From assembly GCF_002752355.1 (NCBI RefSeq), contig NZ_MRAV01000008.1, positions 1 to 64,000 on the forward strand: a stretch of DNA of 64,000 bases, written 5' to 3'. Of this stretch, positions 17,621 to 27,222 are shown piece after piece. The notes beneath the pieces are model-generated. The model had not been told where the DNA came from. It saw only the letters and a program-made list of their open reading frames with translations, and searched no databases. Source of the stretch: Leucobacter sp. OLIS6 (GTDB lineage Bacteria > Actinomycetota > Actinomycetes > Actinomycetales > Microbacteriaceae). Position numbers and translations under genes: made by a program. The number at the start of each line of letters is the position of its first letter. Position 1 is the stretch's first letter.

Positions 17621-17680
17621 CGCGCGGCGGCGCTCGGTAGCGGGCGGCCGCGCTCGGTGGCGCGCGGCCGCGCTCGGTGG
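17621..17680. repeat. Three tandem 20-bp repeats
   Basis: Three copies of a 20-bp unit (core CGGCCGCGCTCGGTGG) run head to tail at 17621-17640, 17641-17660 and 17661-17680, with 2-3 differences in the first. They lie between the DUF2252 start and a -10-like TAAGCT on the minus strand (17694-17699), i.e. in the presumed 5' leader. Confidence 0.7.
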
Positions 17681-17840
17681 CGGGTGTGGGCTCAGCTTAG
17701 GGGAGCGGCGCGGCGGCGTGCCGGCACGGTCGTAGTCCCGCGCTGAACCCCGTCCCGCCGGTCGAGCGAGGAGCGCAGCAACGGGCCGAAAGCCGAAACC
17801 GATCCTGGACACCCGCGTGCGACGCGCGCATGCTGGGCGC

Positions 17841-18236
17841 ATGGCTGCTTTCACCACTGCGAACGCGTTCAGCGGGTTCAGCGTCGACGACATCGATGCG
17901 GCCCGATCCTTCTACGGGGACACCCTGGGGCTCGAGGTCGCGCCCAACGCGATGGGGTTCCTCGACATCCGCCTGCCGCAGGGCGGGTCGATCCTCGTCT
18001 ACGGCAAGCCGAATCACACGCCCGCGAGCTTCACGATCCTCAACTTCCCCGTCGACGACGTCGAGGCCGCGGTCGACGAGCTCAACGCGAAGGGCGTCGT
18101 GACGAAGATCTACACGGATCCCGACTTCGGTACCGACGCGAAGGGGATCGCGCACGGCGCCCCCGGTCGCGGCCCCGATATCGCCTGGTTCCGCGATCCC
18201 GCCGGCAACGTGCTCGCGGTGCTCGCCGCGGGGTGA
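17841..18236 (+). CDS. VOC/glyoxalase-superfamily protein
   Basis: A 131-residue single VOC protein (two beta-alpha-beta-beta-beta modules). The first module reads FSVDDIDAARSFYGDTLGLEV, the second FPVDDVEAAVDELNAKGV ... WFRDPAGNVLAVL. Few of the usual His/Glu metal ligands are evident, so catalysis is uncertain; many such proteins are dioxygenase- or resistance-like, or bind ligands only. The ATG at 17841 is chosen because CATGCT lies exactly 6 nt upstream (a weaker leaderless -10) and the similarity starts there. Confidence 0.8.
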   Translation: MAAFTTANAFSGFSVDDIDAARSFYGDTLGLEVAPNAMGFLDIRLPQGGSILVYGKPNHTPASFTILNFPVDDVEAAVDELNAKGVVTKIYTDPDFGTDAKGIAHGAPGRGPDIAWFRDPAGNVLAVLAAG

Positions 18237-18269
18237 TCCGGGTTCGCTGAGAATTCGCGCGATCCGCGC

Positions 18270-18300
18270 TTGACTTCGAGTGCGCTCGAAGTCGTAGCGT
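18270..18300 (+). promoter_or_regulatory. MerR-type promoter/operator with 19-bp spacer
   Basis: The -35 TTGACT (18270-18275) and -10 TAGCGT (18295-18300) are separated by 19 bp, too long for normal activity and typical of MerR-controlled promoters. The spacer holds the dyad ACTTCGAG-N4-CTCGAAGT (18273-18292). MerR proteins bind such dyads and untwist the DNA to activate. The ATG follows the -10 by 7 nt. Confidence 0.8.
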
Positions 18301-18307
18301 TGGCCCC

Positions 18308-18681
18308 ATGCAGCAGACGATCGAGACCCGGTCCATCTCGGAGGCGGCGCACGAACTCGGGCTGACGGCCCACACGCTCCGCTACTACGAGCGCGAGGGG
18401 CTCATGCTCGCGCCCGTCGATCGGGTGTCGTCGGATCGGCGGTACACCGACGCCGATATCGCGTGGCTCGGGTTCCTGCGCAAGCTGCGATCCACGGCCA
18501 TGCCCATCGCGACGGTGCGCCGCTATGTGGAGCTGGCCCGCGCGGGCGAGCGCACGAGCGCCGAGCGGCTGGAGCTGCTGCGCGAGCACCGGGAGACCGT
18601 GCTGGCGCGCCTCGCCGAGCTGGACGACGCGCTCGGCGCCATCGACCTCAAGATCACCCTCTATTCCGAAAGGCTCGACGC

Positions 18682-18685
<4 letters not shown>
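18308..18685 (+). CDS. MerR-family transcriptional regulator
   Basis: A 125-residue regulator. The N-terminal winged HTH is [25 protein letters not shown] (~residues 6-30), followed by [30 protein letters not shown] and the dimerising coiled coil (~75-115). No metal-binding Cys is present, so the inducer is probably organic or redox-related. It sits under its own 19-bp-spacer promoter and overlaps the aldo/keto reductase start by ATGA, so it should auto-activate the two-gene operon when its inducer is bound. The MerR plus aldo/keto reductase pairing is common in bacteria. Confidence 0.9.
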
Positions 18686-19864
<1,179 letters not shown>

Positions 19865-19942
19865 GATGCGCCCGCGACGGCGCTTCCGCTCCGACGCGGC
19901 ACGCGCGGGATCCCCCGGTTCGCGGTGCGTCGAAGTTGTGGC

Positions 19943-19948
19943 TAAGAT
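19943..19948 (+). promoter_or_regulatory. Probable -10 (TAAGAT) of the tRNA-Pro promoter
   Basis: TAAGAT fits the TANNNT consensus 54 nt before the tRNA 5' end; TTCGCG 18 nt upstream is a weak -35. Confidence 0.4.
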
Positions 19949-20002
19949 GGAGGGGTTGCCTCGGTGCGAGGCTCGCTCTGGCGGGTCGAGTTCGAGAAAC
20001 AA

Positions 20003-20079
<77 letters not shown>

Positions 20080-20089
20080 TGAAGTAGTC

Positions 20090-20126
20090 AAAAACCCCGG
20101 AAAATCAACGATTTTCCGGGGTTTTT
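20090..20126 (+). terminator. Rho-independent terminator after tRNA-Pro
   Basis: A perfect 16-bp stem (20090-20105 with 20111-20126, core CCCCGGAAAAT) with loop CAACG ends in TTTTT. It was brought in by the island and replaces the tRNA's original terminator, which now lies beyond attR at 29408-29449. Confidence 0.85.
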
Positions 20127-20157
20127 CGTTGCCCAAATCTGGCCGAATTGAACCTCT

Positions 20158-20177
20158 GTGCCCGCTAGTGTGCCCGC
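20158..20177. repeat. Candidate integrase arm sites, left
   Basis: GTGCCCGC occurs at 20158-20165 and 20170-20177, a 12-nt period. The same motif pair with the same period occurs near the right end (29233-29252). Confidence 0.45.
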
Positions 20178-20427
20178 AGACCTCGCCACGAAAGGCCGAA
20201 CACGCCCGGGATTCTGCGCTCCTTTCGTGGATCCCACCTGACGCTGCTTCGCTACAGAAGACGCTTACTGACGCTTATTGCCACCCTGCGCTTGCTGGTC
20301 TCGCGAGTGTCTCAAGAACGCTTTGTTCCCAGGTTCAACTGCTGATGTGGCGATGGTCTGATCCAGGCCTCAGCTTCTGCGAGGAAAATGAGATCCTGCA
20401 CTCGACCCACACTTAGAGGATTCAACC

Positions 20428-21199
20428 ATCGCCAGTAGCGTGTACGCGGTCTGCGACATCCTTGGGCACCTCGACGCGCTGGAGCGAGCGCTCGAGGTCG
20501 TCGACCTGGACGGCGACCCCGGAGCCCAGCTCGTGTTGCTCGGCGACTACGTCGACCGAGGGCCTAGCTCGCGGCAAGTGCTCGAGCGAGTCTGTTCCCT
20601 GCAGCAGGAGCACAGTGAGCGGGTCGTCGCGCTGCTGGGCAATCACGACTGCTGGATGCTGGACTGGCTCGACGCGGAGGACTGAGGACTACGACTGGCT
20701 GCACTCGGACATCGGCTTCGTCACGGTGCACTCGTTCGTGACGGAGCAGTTCGTCGATACGATCCCCACGAGCGCGACTAGCGCTCAGATCAACGCGATG
20801 ATCAGGCGCGAGCTCCTGGCCCGTCACGGCGCGCTGATCTTCTGGCTGCGCGGCCTGCCGCTGCTGCATGAGGAGGATCACGCGATCTACGTGCATGCCG
20901 GCGTTGACGAGGAGGCCGGCCAGCTCTGGCGCGTCGCGACCCCGGAGCACGTGCTCACCGAGAAGTACCCGGCGAGCACTGGGCCGTTCGTGAAGACGAT
21001 CGTCGCTGGCCACGTCCGGACCTCGGAGCTGCACGCCGACGGCTCGCACGAGGTCTTCCATGATGGAGCGTCGCACTACTACATCGATGCCGCCGTCGAG
21101 GAGACTGGGCGGCTGAACGTGCTGAAGTACGACGTCGAGAGCCGCGAGTTCAGCTGGCGGATGACGCCGGCGGCGTCTCCGCCTTCCGAAGCCCGGTGA
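20428..21199 (+). pseudogene. Metallophosphoesterase (Ser/Thr phosphatase-like), decayed
   Basis: A metal-dependent phosphatase of the PPP/bis(5'-nucleosyl)-tetraphosphatase type. Motifs remain: LLGDYVDRGP (GDxxDRG), LLGNHDCW (GNHD), IYVHAG and TIVAGHVRT. Three lesions are visible. A +1 frameshift at ~20684 (an extra T in GAGGAC-T-GAGGAC) creates a stop after the GNHD motif; the second half continues in another frame to 21199. The first metal motif reads DILGH instead of DxHGH, losing a ligand His. The position spaced correctly after the ribosome-binding site AGAGGA (20415-20420) is ATC (20428), where ATG would be expected. The first in-frame start is a GTG at 20440. Confidence 0.75.
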
Positions 21200-21202
21200 T
21201 GG

Positions 21203-22291
21203 TCAGTCGTCGAGGCCGAACTCGTCGGTCACCTGCTCGATGGTGAACTTCTGGCGCAGCTTCGCCGCGGTGTTCTGATTCGCGAACATCCCGTTCTTCC
21301 AGACTGCCTGCTCGCGCGGCACAGTCTTGGTCCACTCGACGGGCACGACCCACTCCGCGCTGTCGTCTTCATCGTCGCCCTCGTGGCGGTAGGTGCCGAC
21401 AAGCGGGAGGCTCTGCAGCGGGGTCTCGACGCCGTCGACGTCGACGAACGCCTCGTCGAAGCGGCGGGCCTCGCTGATCACAGTCCCGACGCCGACGTAG
21501 CCAGCTTTGGGGATATGCACGAAGACGCGCGCGCCGATCGGCAGGTTCTTCAGGGTCCGGGAGAACCATGCCCCGCCGCCGCCCGACACGAAGCCGTACT
21601 TCCGCCCGTCCGCCCATTGTCGGGTGCCGCTGTCCTCCCCGAACGCGACGTACCAGTCGCTGCCGTTCCATGCCTCGCGGGTCTTCGTCTGGCGGGCGGT
21701 CGCAGCGCCGGGAGCCTGCTGACCCTCGTTCTCGACCAGCCAGGTGCGGGCGAGGTATTTCGCACCATTGTCTTCGAAGTGGCGGAAGAAGACGACGTTG
21801 ATCGGCACCGCGAAGCTCTCGTTGAGGAACCGCACGATGCGCTCGGTGGCCGCGTCGACGCTCGCGGCGACGATGGTGAACGTCTGCGTGCTGTTGACCT
21901 CCTCGGGGAGGGTCTCGTTGAAGCACTCCGCGAAGGCTTCCTCGAGCGCGACGCCGGGCTTGTACGCCTCAAAGATGGCTTGGATCTGCGTGCGGCCGAG
22001 CCCCGCGACCCAGGAGCCGTAGTCCAGGGCTTGGGCCGTGACGTCGCGTGGAGTCTTGTCGCGCTTGAGCTCGATGACGTGTACCGCGGCGGTCTCGTCG
22101 AGCGCGAGCAGGTCGATGAACCCGCCGAAAGCTGTGGGGACCTGGCGGCCGATGATCAGGAGCGTCTCGCCGAGCATCGACGGGTCGGACTCGATGTACG
22201 TCTCGAGGTGGGACTCGAGGCCGATCGAGGTCGGGACGATGCGGCTGAGTCGGCCGCCGTCTGCGCGCCATAGGCCCATTTCAACTGCCAT
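21203..22291 (-). CDS. PD-(D/E)xK nuclease-like protein (DUF91/NucS-like N-domain)
   Basis: A 362-residue protein. The N-terminal ~150 residues resemble endonuclease NucS/DUF91-type domains: GGFIDLLALDETAAVHVIELKRDKT gives Asp60 and Glu74-x-Lys76, the PD-(D/E)xK catalytic pattern, followed by a helix with the conserved QALDYGSWV. The C-terminal ~150 residues contain WYVAFGEDSGTRQW ... FVHIPKAGYVGVG, a beta-rich segment that could be a nucleic-acid- or modified-base-binding domain. GGAGG lies 10 nt before the ATG. It stands alone between the broken phosphatase and the restriction system and may act as a stand-alone restriction nuclease; the function is inferred. Confidence 0.65.
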   Translation of the reverse strand: MAVEMGLWRADGGRLSRIVPTSIGLESHLETYIESDPSMLGETLLIIGRQVPTAFGGFIDLLALDETAAVHVIELKRDKTPRDVTAQALDYGSWVAGLGRTQIQAIFEAYKPGVALEEAFAECFNETLPEEVNSTQTFTIVAASVDAATERIVRFLNESFAVPINVVFFRHFEDNGAKYLARTWLVENEGQQAPGAATARQTKTREAWNGSDWYVAFGEDSGTRQWADGRKYGFVSGGGGAWFSRTLKNLPIGARVFVHIPKAGYVGVGTVISEARRFDEAFVDVDGVETPLQSLPLVGTYRHEGDDEDDSAEWVVPVEWTKTVPREQAVWKNGMFANQNTAAKLRQKFTIEQVTDEFGLDD

Positions 22292-23011
22292 TGCTGTTCA
22301 TCCTCCACCACCGCGAGGCGTCCGGTCGCCTGGCAATGAGCCTATCGAGAAGTGCTCTGCGGCCGAGCGAGTCGGCTGTACTTCCAATGCCGGGCTGCGA
22401 TCTAATTATTAGCAGGCATAGTCAATTCATAGCTTGCCTGGCGCGCCGCGCTCAGGTGTCGCCGTTCGACAACGAAGAAGCCTTGCGCACAACTCAATTG
22501 AACCGAGTGATTCGAGTTGAAACAGCTCACCGGATCCGGCGCGCAATTGCGCCGGGCATCATCAAGATCGAGAACACGGCGGAGGTCGACCTCGGACGCG
22601 TCATAGCTCGTGGTCGGCTTCAGCTGTCGGTCGTGCCCGATGAGGCCGTCATGGCGAGCAGACGATGCCCACCACTCCCGCGACAGCGGCGAAGACGCCG
22701 CTCATGAGTGTCCCCAGCTTCCGCGCGCTACCTCGCCAGGGTTCGGATCGGAACGACCAGCCTAACGTCCTCGGACCTCGCAGCCGCTCCTAATTGGTGA
22801 GGCGGTGGACGCCTGACCCGACTAAACTGCCCCCTCGCCAACGAGGTGCTGATCTGGGACACTCCCGGTTGTGGCCTCCCAATCGCACACCGACCACGGC
22901 CCATAGACTGGACGACGTGCTCGGCGCATGCCGGGCCACTGTTCTGCAAGGGGACCAACGATGTAGCGCCCCGGCGGCTGCAGTTGCGCGCGTTAACGGG
23001 AGGTGCATGGG
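22292..23011. other. 720-nt non-coding stretch within the island
   Basis: No convincing gene. One plus-strand frame (22291-22707) is open for 138 codons, but it has no ribosome binding site and its middle section (SPFDNEEALRTTQLNRVIRVE) matches nothing recognised. The region is AT-richer around 22400-22430. It probably contains the promoters of the two outward genes. Confidence 0.5.
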
Positions 23012-24868
23012 ATGGCCGAGAGCACGACGGAGAACCTGTTCCGGGAGTTTTACGGACCGTCGACCTTCATCGAGAAGCGTGACATTCCGAAGAAGTTCGG
23101 CTTCCAGTCGAAGCGTGATGGATCGACCGTCGACGGCTTCCCCGACTTCTTTAAGGACATGGGGTCCTGGTTGATCGTGGTCGAGGCCAAGTCTGGTGAC
23201 CTGGGGCCGAAGACCGACCACCTCGCAGCCGAGGCCGACATCCGCGGCTACATGATGACCAACGCGGTGCCACACGTCGACATCATCGGTATCGCCGTGT
23301 CTGGTCAGACGCTCGAGTCGCTCCACGTCAGCTACTTCTTCCGGAAGGGCGGCACGGAGGAGATCGAGGAGCTCGACGACCCGCGAAGCCTCGTGAGCAT
23401 CGACGCCCTGACGAAGCACTACGAGGCTGCGGCCCATGGTGACCCGCTTTCGGATGCCGAGTTGCGCCGGTTCCTCGTGCAGCTCAACGAGCGTTTCCAT
23501 AAGGACTCCCGCGTGCGCGACACCGAGCGGTCGTTGTTCTTTTCGGCGCTGATGATCGCTCTCGATGACCAGCCGTTCCGCAACGTCTACACGTCGATCA
23601 GCGAGCCGGAGGACCCGCGTTTCGTCGAAGCGCGCTACCTCAACGATCAGATCGTCGACGCCGTCAACCGTCAGCTCGACAAGAAGATCAACGCCAAGTC
23701 GAAGGATATTGATTGGAAGAGCCGTTTCAACTTCATCACGAACGTCGACATCCCGCTGGATGAGTACAAGGCGATCATCGGCGACATCGACGAACGTGTG
23801 CACCAGCCGTCGAAGCGCACCACGAAGCGCGACATCCTGGGCCGCGCGTACAAGATCTTCCTTTCCCGTGCCGGGAAGATGGACAACAAGAACATCATCC
23901 TGACGCCCGATCACATCAAGACGTTCATGGTCGATCTGGCGCGCCTCGGTCGCGATGACGTCGTGCTCGACACCTGCATGGGTTCGGGCGGCTTTCTGAT
24001 GGACGCGATGGAGCAGCTCGTAGACAAGGCCCATGGAGACGAAGAGCGTATCGAGCACATCCGTGAGCATCAGCTCATCGGCATCGAGATCGATGCTGTG
24101 CTGTTCGCACTGGCCTGCTCGAACATGTTCCTTCACGGCGACGGCCGTTCGAACCTGATCTACCGTGACTCGCTCGTGACCAGAGGGAAGAGCTTCACCG
24201 TCGTCACTGCCGACAAGAACTTTCGCGACTACATCAAGGGCCTGAAACCGACCAAGTGCGTCATTAATCCGCCGTACGAGAACGACAACCCGGTCAATTT
24301 CACGATGTCGGCGATCGAGTACCTCGAAGAGGGTGGCCAGCTCGTCATCATCATGCCGGTGAACACACTCTCGAAAGACACGAAGACCGCAAATGCGATC
24401 CTGGAGCGGGCGCAGCTGGACTTCGTGATTGACATGCCCCAGCAGCTCTTCTTCGAGCAGGGGCGCGCGGTGAGGACTTCGATCTTCGGCTTCACCAAGA
24501 CGAGCAACGGTCACGAGCCGGACGCCATGGTCACTTTCATCGACATGGAGGACGACGGTCACGAGGTCCGGGCCGGCCGTGGCAGGAAAGACACTGGGCG
24601 ATGGGGCGAGATCTCACGGCGGGCGAAGACGGCAATCCGCGACGGTGTCGAGAGCCGCGAAGCCCGGTCCTGGCGCACCCCGATCTTCGACGCTGCAGGA
24701 AACCTTGATCCTCGTGGCGTTCGCCGTAACCCCTGGCCCCAGGCCCAGACGCATGACCTCAACACGGCTGTCGCCGACTGGCAAGAGGCCCGTGCGCTGC
24801 GGGACGAGGCGCTGGAGCGCATGACGCAGGCGCTCGGCGAGGCAGGCATCGGCGGATTTGATGTCTGA
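23012..24868 (+). CDS. BcgI-like restriction-modification enzyme, nuclease-methyltransferase subunit
   Basis: A 618-residue fusion. Residues ~1-110 are a type I R-like nuclease domain with Pro44-Asp45 and Glu58-Ala-Lys60, the PD-(D/E)xK signature. Residues ~270-560 are an N6-adenine methyltransferase of the HsdM class: motif I DTCMGSGGF at 320-328 and motif IV NPPY at 419-422. A separate specificity gene follows, overlapping by 8 nt. Nuclease and methylase on one chain plus a separate S protein is the composition of BcgI-type (type IIB) systems, which cut on both sides of their target. ATG 23012 is preferred over 23003 because GGGAGG then lies 8 nt upstream. An HsdM with an inactive nuclease remnant is the alternative. 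Confidence 0.8.
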   Translation: MAESTTENLFREFYGPSTFIEKRDIPKKFGFQSKRDGSTVDGFPDFFKDMGSWLIVVEAKSGDLGPKTDHLAAEADIRGYMMTNAVPHVDIIGIAVSGQTLESLHVSYFFRKGGTEEIEELDDPRSLVSIDALTKHYEAAAHGDPLSDAELRRFLVQLNERFHKDSRVRDTERSLFFSALMIALDDQPFRNVYTSISEPEDPRFVEARYLNDQIVDAVNRQLDKKINAKSKDIDWKSRFNFITNVDIPLDEYKAIIGDIDERVHQPSKRTTKRDILGRAYKIFLSRAGKMDNKNIILTPDHIKTFMVDLARLGRDDVVLDTCMGSGGFLMDAMEQLVDKAHGDEERIEHIREHQLIGIEIDAVLFALACSNMFLHGDGRSNLIYRDSLVTRGKSFTVVTADKNFRDYIKGLKPTKCVINPPYENDNPVNFTMSAIEYLEEGGQLVIIMPVNTLSKDTKTANAILERAQLDFVIDMPQQLFFEQGRAVRTSIFGFTKTSNGHEPDAMVTFIDMEDDGHEVRAGRGRKDTGRWGEISRRAKTAIRDGVESREARSWRTPIFDAAGNLDPRGVRRNPWPQAQTHDLNTAVADWQEARALRDEALERMTQALGEAGIGGFDV

Positions 24869-26057
24869 TTGGCCGCTCGTCTCTCTCAGCAGTCTCCTCG
24901 CGCAGCACGAACCCGAACAGGTCGTTCCCGGCCCGGATGATGTCGTGCGCTTCGCCGGCGTTCGCTGGTATGGGGCTGGGCTTTTCGTCCGCGAGGAACG
25001 CAAAGGTGTCGAAGTCAAGGGCAAGTGCTACGCGCTGAAACCTGGGACCCTCGTCTACAATCGCCTCTTCGCGTGGAAGCAGTCATTCGCCGCGGTCGGT
25101 AGTGACTTCGACGGGGTCGTCGTGTCCAACGAGTTCCCCCAGTTCGTCGTCGATTCAGAGTTGGCGACACCGGAGTACCTCGCGCTCTATTGCTCCTCTC
25201 CGATGTTCGGAGAGGAAGCGTTCGCGCTGTCCACTGGGGCGACCGCCGTGAGTCGGAACCGGCTCAAAGAGGAAGACTTCATGAGGATGCGGGTCTCGCG
25301 CCCGCCAGTGCCCGTCCAACGTCGCATCGTCGAGGTCATGACCGCGGTGGATGAGTACATCAACACGTTAGAGGCCGAAGAGTCCGCCCTCGTTGTGCTG
25401 CTTGCGGCGATGCGTCAGTCCATGCTTTCGGAGTCTCCGCGGGTTCCACTGGCTTCTGTCTGCGAGATCAAGTCTAAGCTGGTCGATCCCCGGGACGAAG
25501 ACTACGCCGACCTCATTCACATTGGCGTCGATTCCATCGAGAAGGGCACGGGTCGCATCGTCGGTGCGCGCACTGCTCGCGAAGACGCCATGATCAGTGG
25601 CAAGTACCTCGTAGGCGAGGACGACGTCGTGTACGCGAAGATTCGCCCGGCGCTTCGAAAGGCCGCGTTCCCGGGCTACGTCGCGCTGTGCAGTGCCGAT
25701 GCCTACCCGCTCTCGCCCCTCAACGGTACCCCGCCTGAGCTCCTACGCGAGGCCCTGCTAGAGGACGGATTCACGGCTCAGACGACTGCATTGTCCACGC
25801 GACTGAAGATGCCCAAGGTGAACCGCAAGGAGCTGTTCTCGACAACCGTTGCGATGCCGCCCAGTGACGAGGACCGCCTAAACGTTGTCAAGAGACTTGG
25901 TGCCGTCCGTGCTCAACTCGAAGCTTCATCCGCAGAACTCGCCCGCGTTCGAACCGCGAGGGCAGCACTGCTCGGTGCGCTCCTGACGCGCAATATCGAG
26001 GTCTCGCTCTGCGAGGGCGATGAATACCGTGCAGACGCGACAGAAACGCGCATCTGA
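24861..26057 (+). CDS. Restriction-modification specificity (S) subunit
   Basis: A 398-residue HsdS-like protein with two target-recognition domains. The first ends in TAVSRNRLKEEDFMRMRVSRPPVPVQRRIVEVMTAVDEYI, where the conserved helix begins; the second runs from ~residue 198 (LASVCEIKSKLVDP) to KMPKVNRKELFSTTVAMPPSDEDRLNVVKRLGAVRAQLEASSAELARVR. The two coiled-coil spacer helices set the gap in the recognised bipartite site. Its ATG lies inside the last codons of the methylase gene (8-nt overlap), so the two are co-translated. It would bind the nuclease-methylase chain and choose the target. Confidence 0.85.
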   Translation: MSDWPLVSLSSLLAQHEPEQVVPGPDDVVRFAGVRWYGAGLFVREERKGVEVKGKCYALKPGTLVYNRLFAWKQSFAAVGSDFDGVVVSNEFPQFVVDSELATPEYLALYCSSPMFGEEAFALSTGATAVSRNRLKEEDFMRMRVSRPPVPVQRRIVEVMTAVDEYINTLEAEESALVVLLAAMRQSMLSESPRVPLASVCEIKSKLVDPRDEDYADLIHIGVDSIEKGTGRIVGARTAREDAMISGKYLVGEDDVVYAKIRPALRKAAFPGYVALCSADAYPLSPLNGTPPELLREALLEDGFTAQTTALSTRLKMPKVNRKELFSTTVAMPPSDEDRLNVVKRLGAVRAQLEASSAELARVRTARAALLGALLTRNIEVSLCEGDEYRADATETRI

Positions 26058-26447
26058 CGCCTCTGCACACTGGTCAACGCCGACTTCCAGCGCGCCGTTC
26101 CTGATGAGATCGGCCAGCTGGGGGACCTGATCTGCTCGAAAGGAGGCGTCGGGGAGGCCAGGTCGAGCGCGATCATCGCGCACCGCCCACGGCTTCGCCG
26201 GGAACGGGCACCCCGGTGGCGACCTCGCGCGCGACTGCTCCTGGCAGGCCGAATGCCCGCAGCGCCGCGAGCGTGAGCCACACGAGGCTGGCCACGAGCA
26301 GCGCAAGCTCGGTGTGCTCAGGTCCCTGGGACACGGTTCTGAGCATCGGCCCCGGGCGCTCATGCGACACCGCCCACGGCCGCGTCTTCTACGTGCACGA
26401 CGTGATCCGCTTTGTAGAGCACGCTTAGAACACCTGCCCAAGGGCCT
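26058..26447. other. Short non-coding region between S subunit and the SIR2 unit
   Basis: Nothing is supported here. A 70-codon plus-strand frame ends CDTAHGRVFYVHDVIRFVEHA at 26428, which looks like the tail of a lost gene, but no start or motif supports it. It is the 3' side of the minus-strand SIR2/244-aa operon and of the plus-strand specificity gene. Confidence 0.5.
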
Positions 26448-27182
26448 TCACTCTTCTGAGGAGACCATGCGGCCCGCGTCGTAGACGACATGGTCTGCCT
26501 GGCGCAGCAGCGCGACGTCGATGATCGTCATCGCCGGGAGCGGCACGACGCCCGTCTGGATGGTTTCAAGTCGCTTGTAGGGCGTCATCCAGACGAAGCA
26601 GTCCGCACCGGATTGCAGGATAGCGTCCACGAAGACGGAATCGTTGAGCCACACGTGCGGCCTGCCTTCGCCCGGCTGCCCGAACGCGCCCAGGCCTTCG
26701 AAGTACGAGGTGGACTCGTCGAAGACGATGAAGCCCAGGTCGTGCCCCGGGCGTTCTGCGCGGTAGGTCTCCGCGTTCCGAGCATGCTGGTCCACAGTGG
26801 CTGTGAAGTGCCGGACGTACGCCCGGTAGTTGTGGTCCCGCCCTGCAGGGAGGCCGCTGTCGGCCAGGGCTAGGACTCTGACGTCGGGTGGCACGTCGAG
26901 ACCCGCGGCTTCGATCTCTCGGAGCAGCGAGGCCTCTCGGGCCCGGGTCTTGTCCTTCTTGCCCGAGCCCGCGTGGTCGTCGACCTGCATGGCCTCCAGC
27001 AGGAGCGACGCTCCGTTGTCCTCGAAGTCCGGCCGCTCGCGCTTCTCGAAGCCTCCGTCGCGGAGGGCCGAGAGGAACCGATGAGCCAGAGGGCTCTCCT
27101 CGGGATAGAAGCACACCTCCGCGTCGTCGATGTCGGCGGCGTGGTCGACGATGTCCTGCTCGTCCTTGTATGCGCGCTTCAT
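26448..27182 (-). CDS. Unknown protein encoded after SIR2 gene
   Basis: A 244-residue soluble protein that I do not recognise. It is acidic in its N-terminal 40 residues (DIDDAEVCFYPEESPLAHRF), then has PDFEDNGASLLLEAMQVDDH (~51-70), which recalls the beta-hairpin of PD-(D/E)xK nucleases but lacks the usual Lys, followed by a charged, Lys-rich helix. A second conserved-looking strand is GFIVFDESTSYFE (~150-162). No signal peptide or membrane segment is present. It starts 40 nt after the SIR2 stop on the same strand with GGAAG just upstream, so both genes are probably one operon. Possible roles are sensor, partner enzyme or inhibitor of the SIR2 effector. Confidence 0.6.
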   Translation of the reverse strand: MKRAYKDEQDIVDHAADIDDAEVCFYPEESPLAHRFLSALRDGGFEKRERPDFEDNGASLLLEAMQVDDHAGSGKKDKTRAREASLLREIEAAGLDVPPDVRVLALADSGLPAGRDHNYRAYVRHFTATVDQHARNAETYRAERPGHDLGFIVFDESTSYFEGLGAFGQPGEGRPHVWLNDSVFVDAILQSGADCFVWMTPYKRLETIQTGVVPLPAMTIIDVALLRQADHVVYDAGRMVSSEE

Positions 27183-27222
27183 GTGTCTTCCGCCGGAGCT
27201 GCGTCCTTCGCCAAGGATGCCG

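Larger units (their letters stand above)
20080..20427. other. Left end of the island: terminator and attachment-site motifs
   Basis: No gene is supported. The stretch contains the terminator at 20090-20126, two GTGCCCGC motifs 12 nt apart (20158 and 20170), and a perfect inverted repeat CCACGAAAGG / CCTTTCGTGG (20186-20195 and 20221-20230). The frame open through this region starts inside the tRNA and shows no family features. Confidence 0.6.

Noticed and set aside
14135-17746. A 1203-codon plus-strand open frame
   Set aside because: It crosses the TetR, YhhN, Nudix-NYN and DUF2252 genes on both strands and is explained by high GC at third positions.
22291-22707. A 138-codon frame between nuclease and restriction genes
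   Set aside because: No ribosome binding site, no recognised family, and composition like random frames; kept only as a non-coding stretch.
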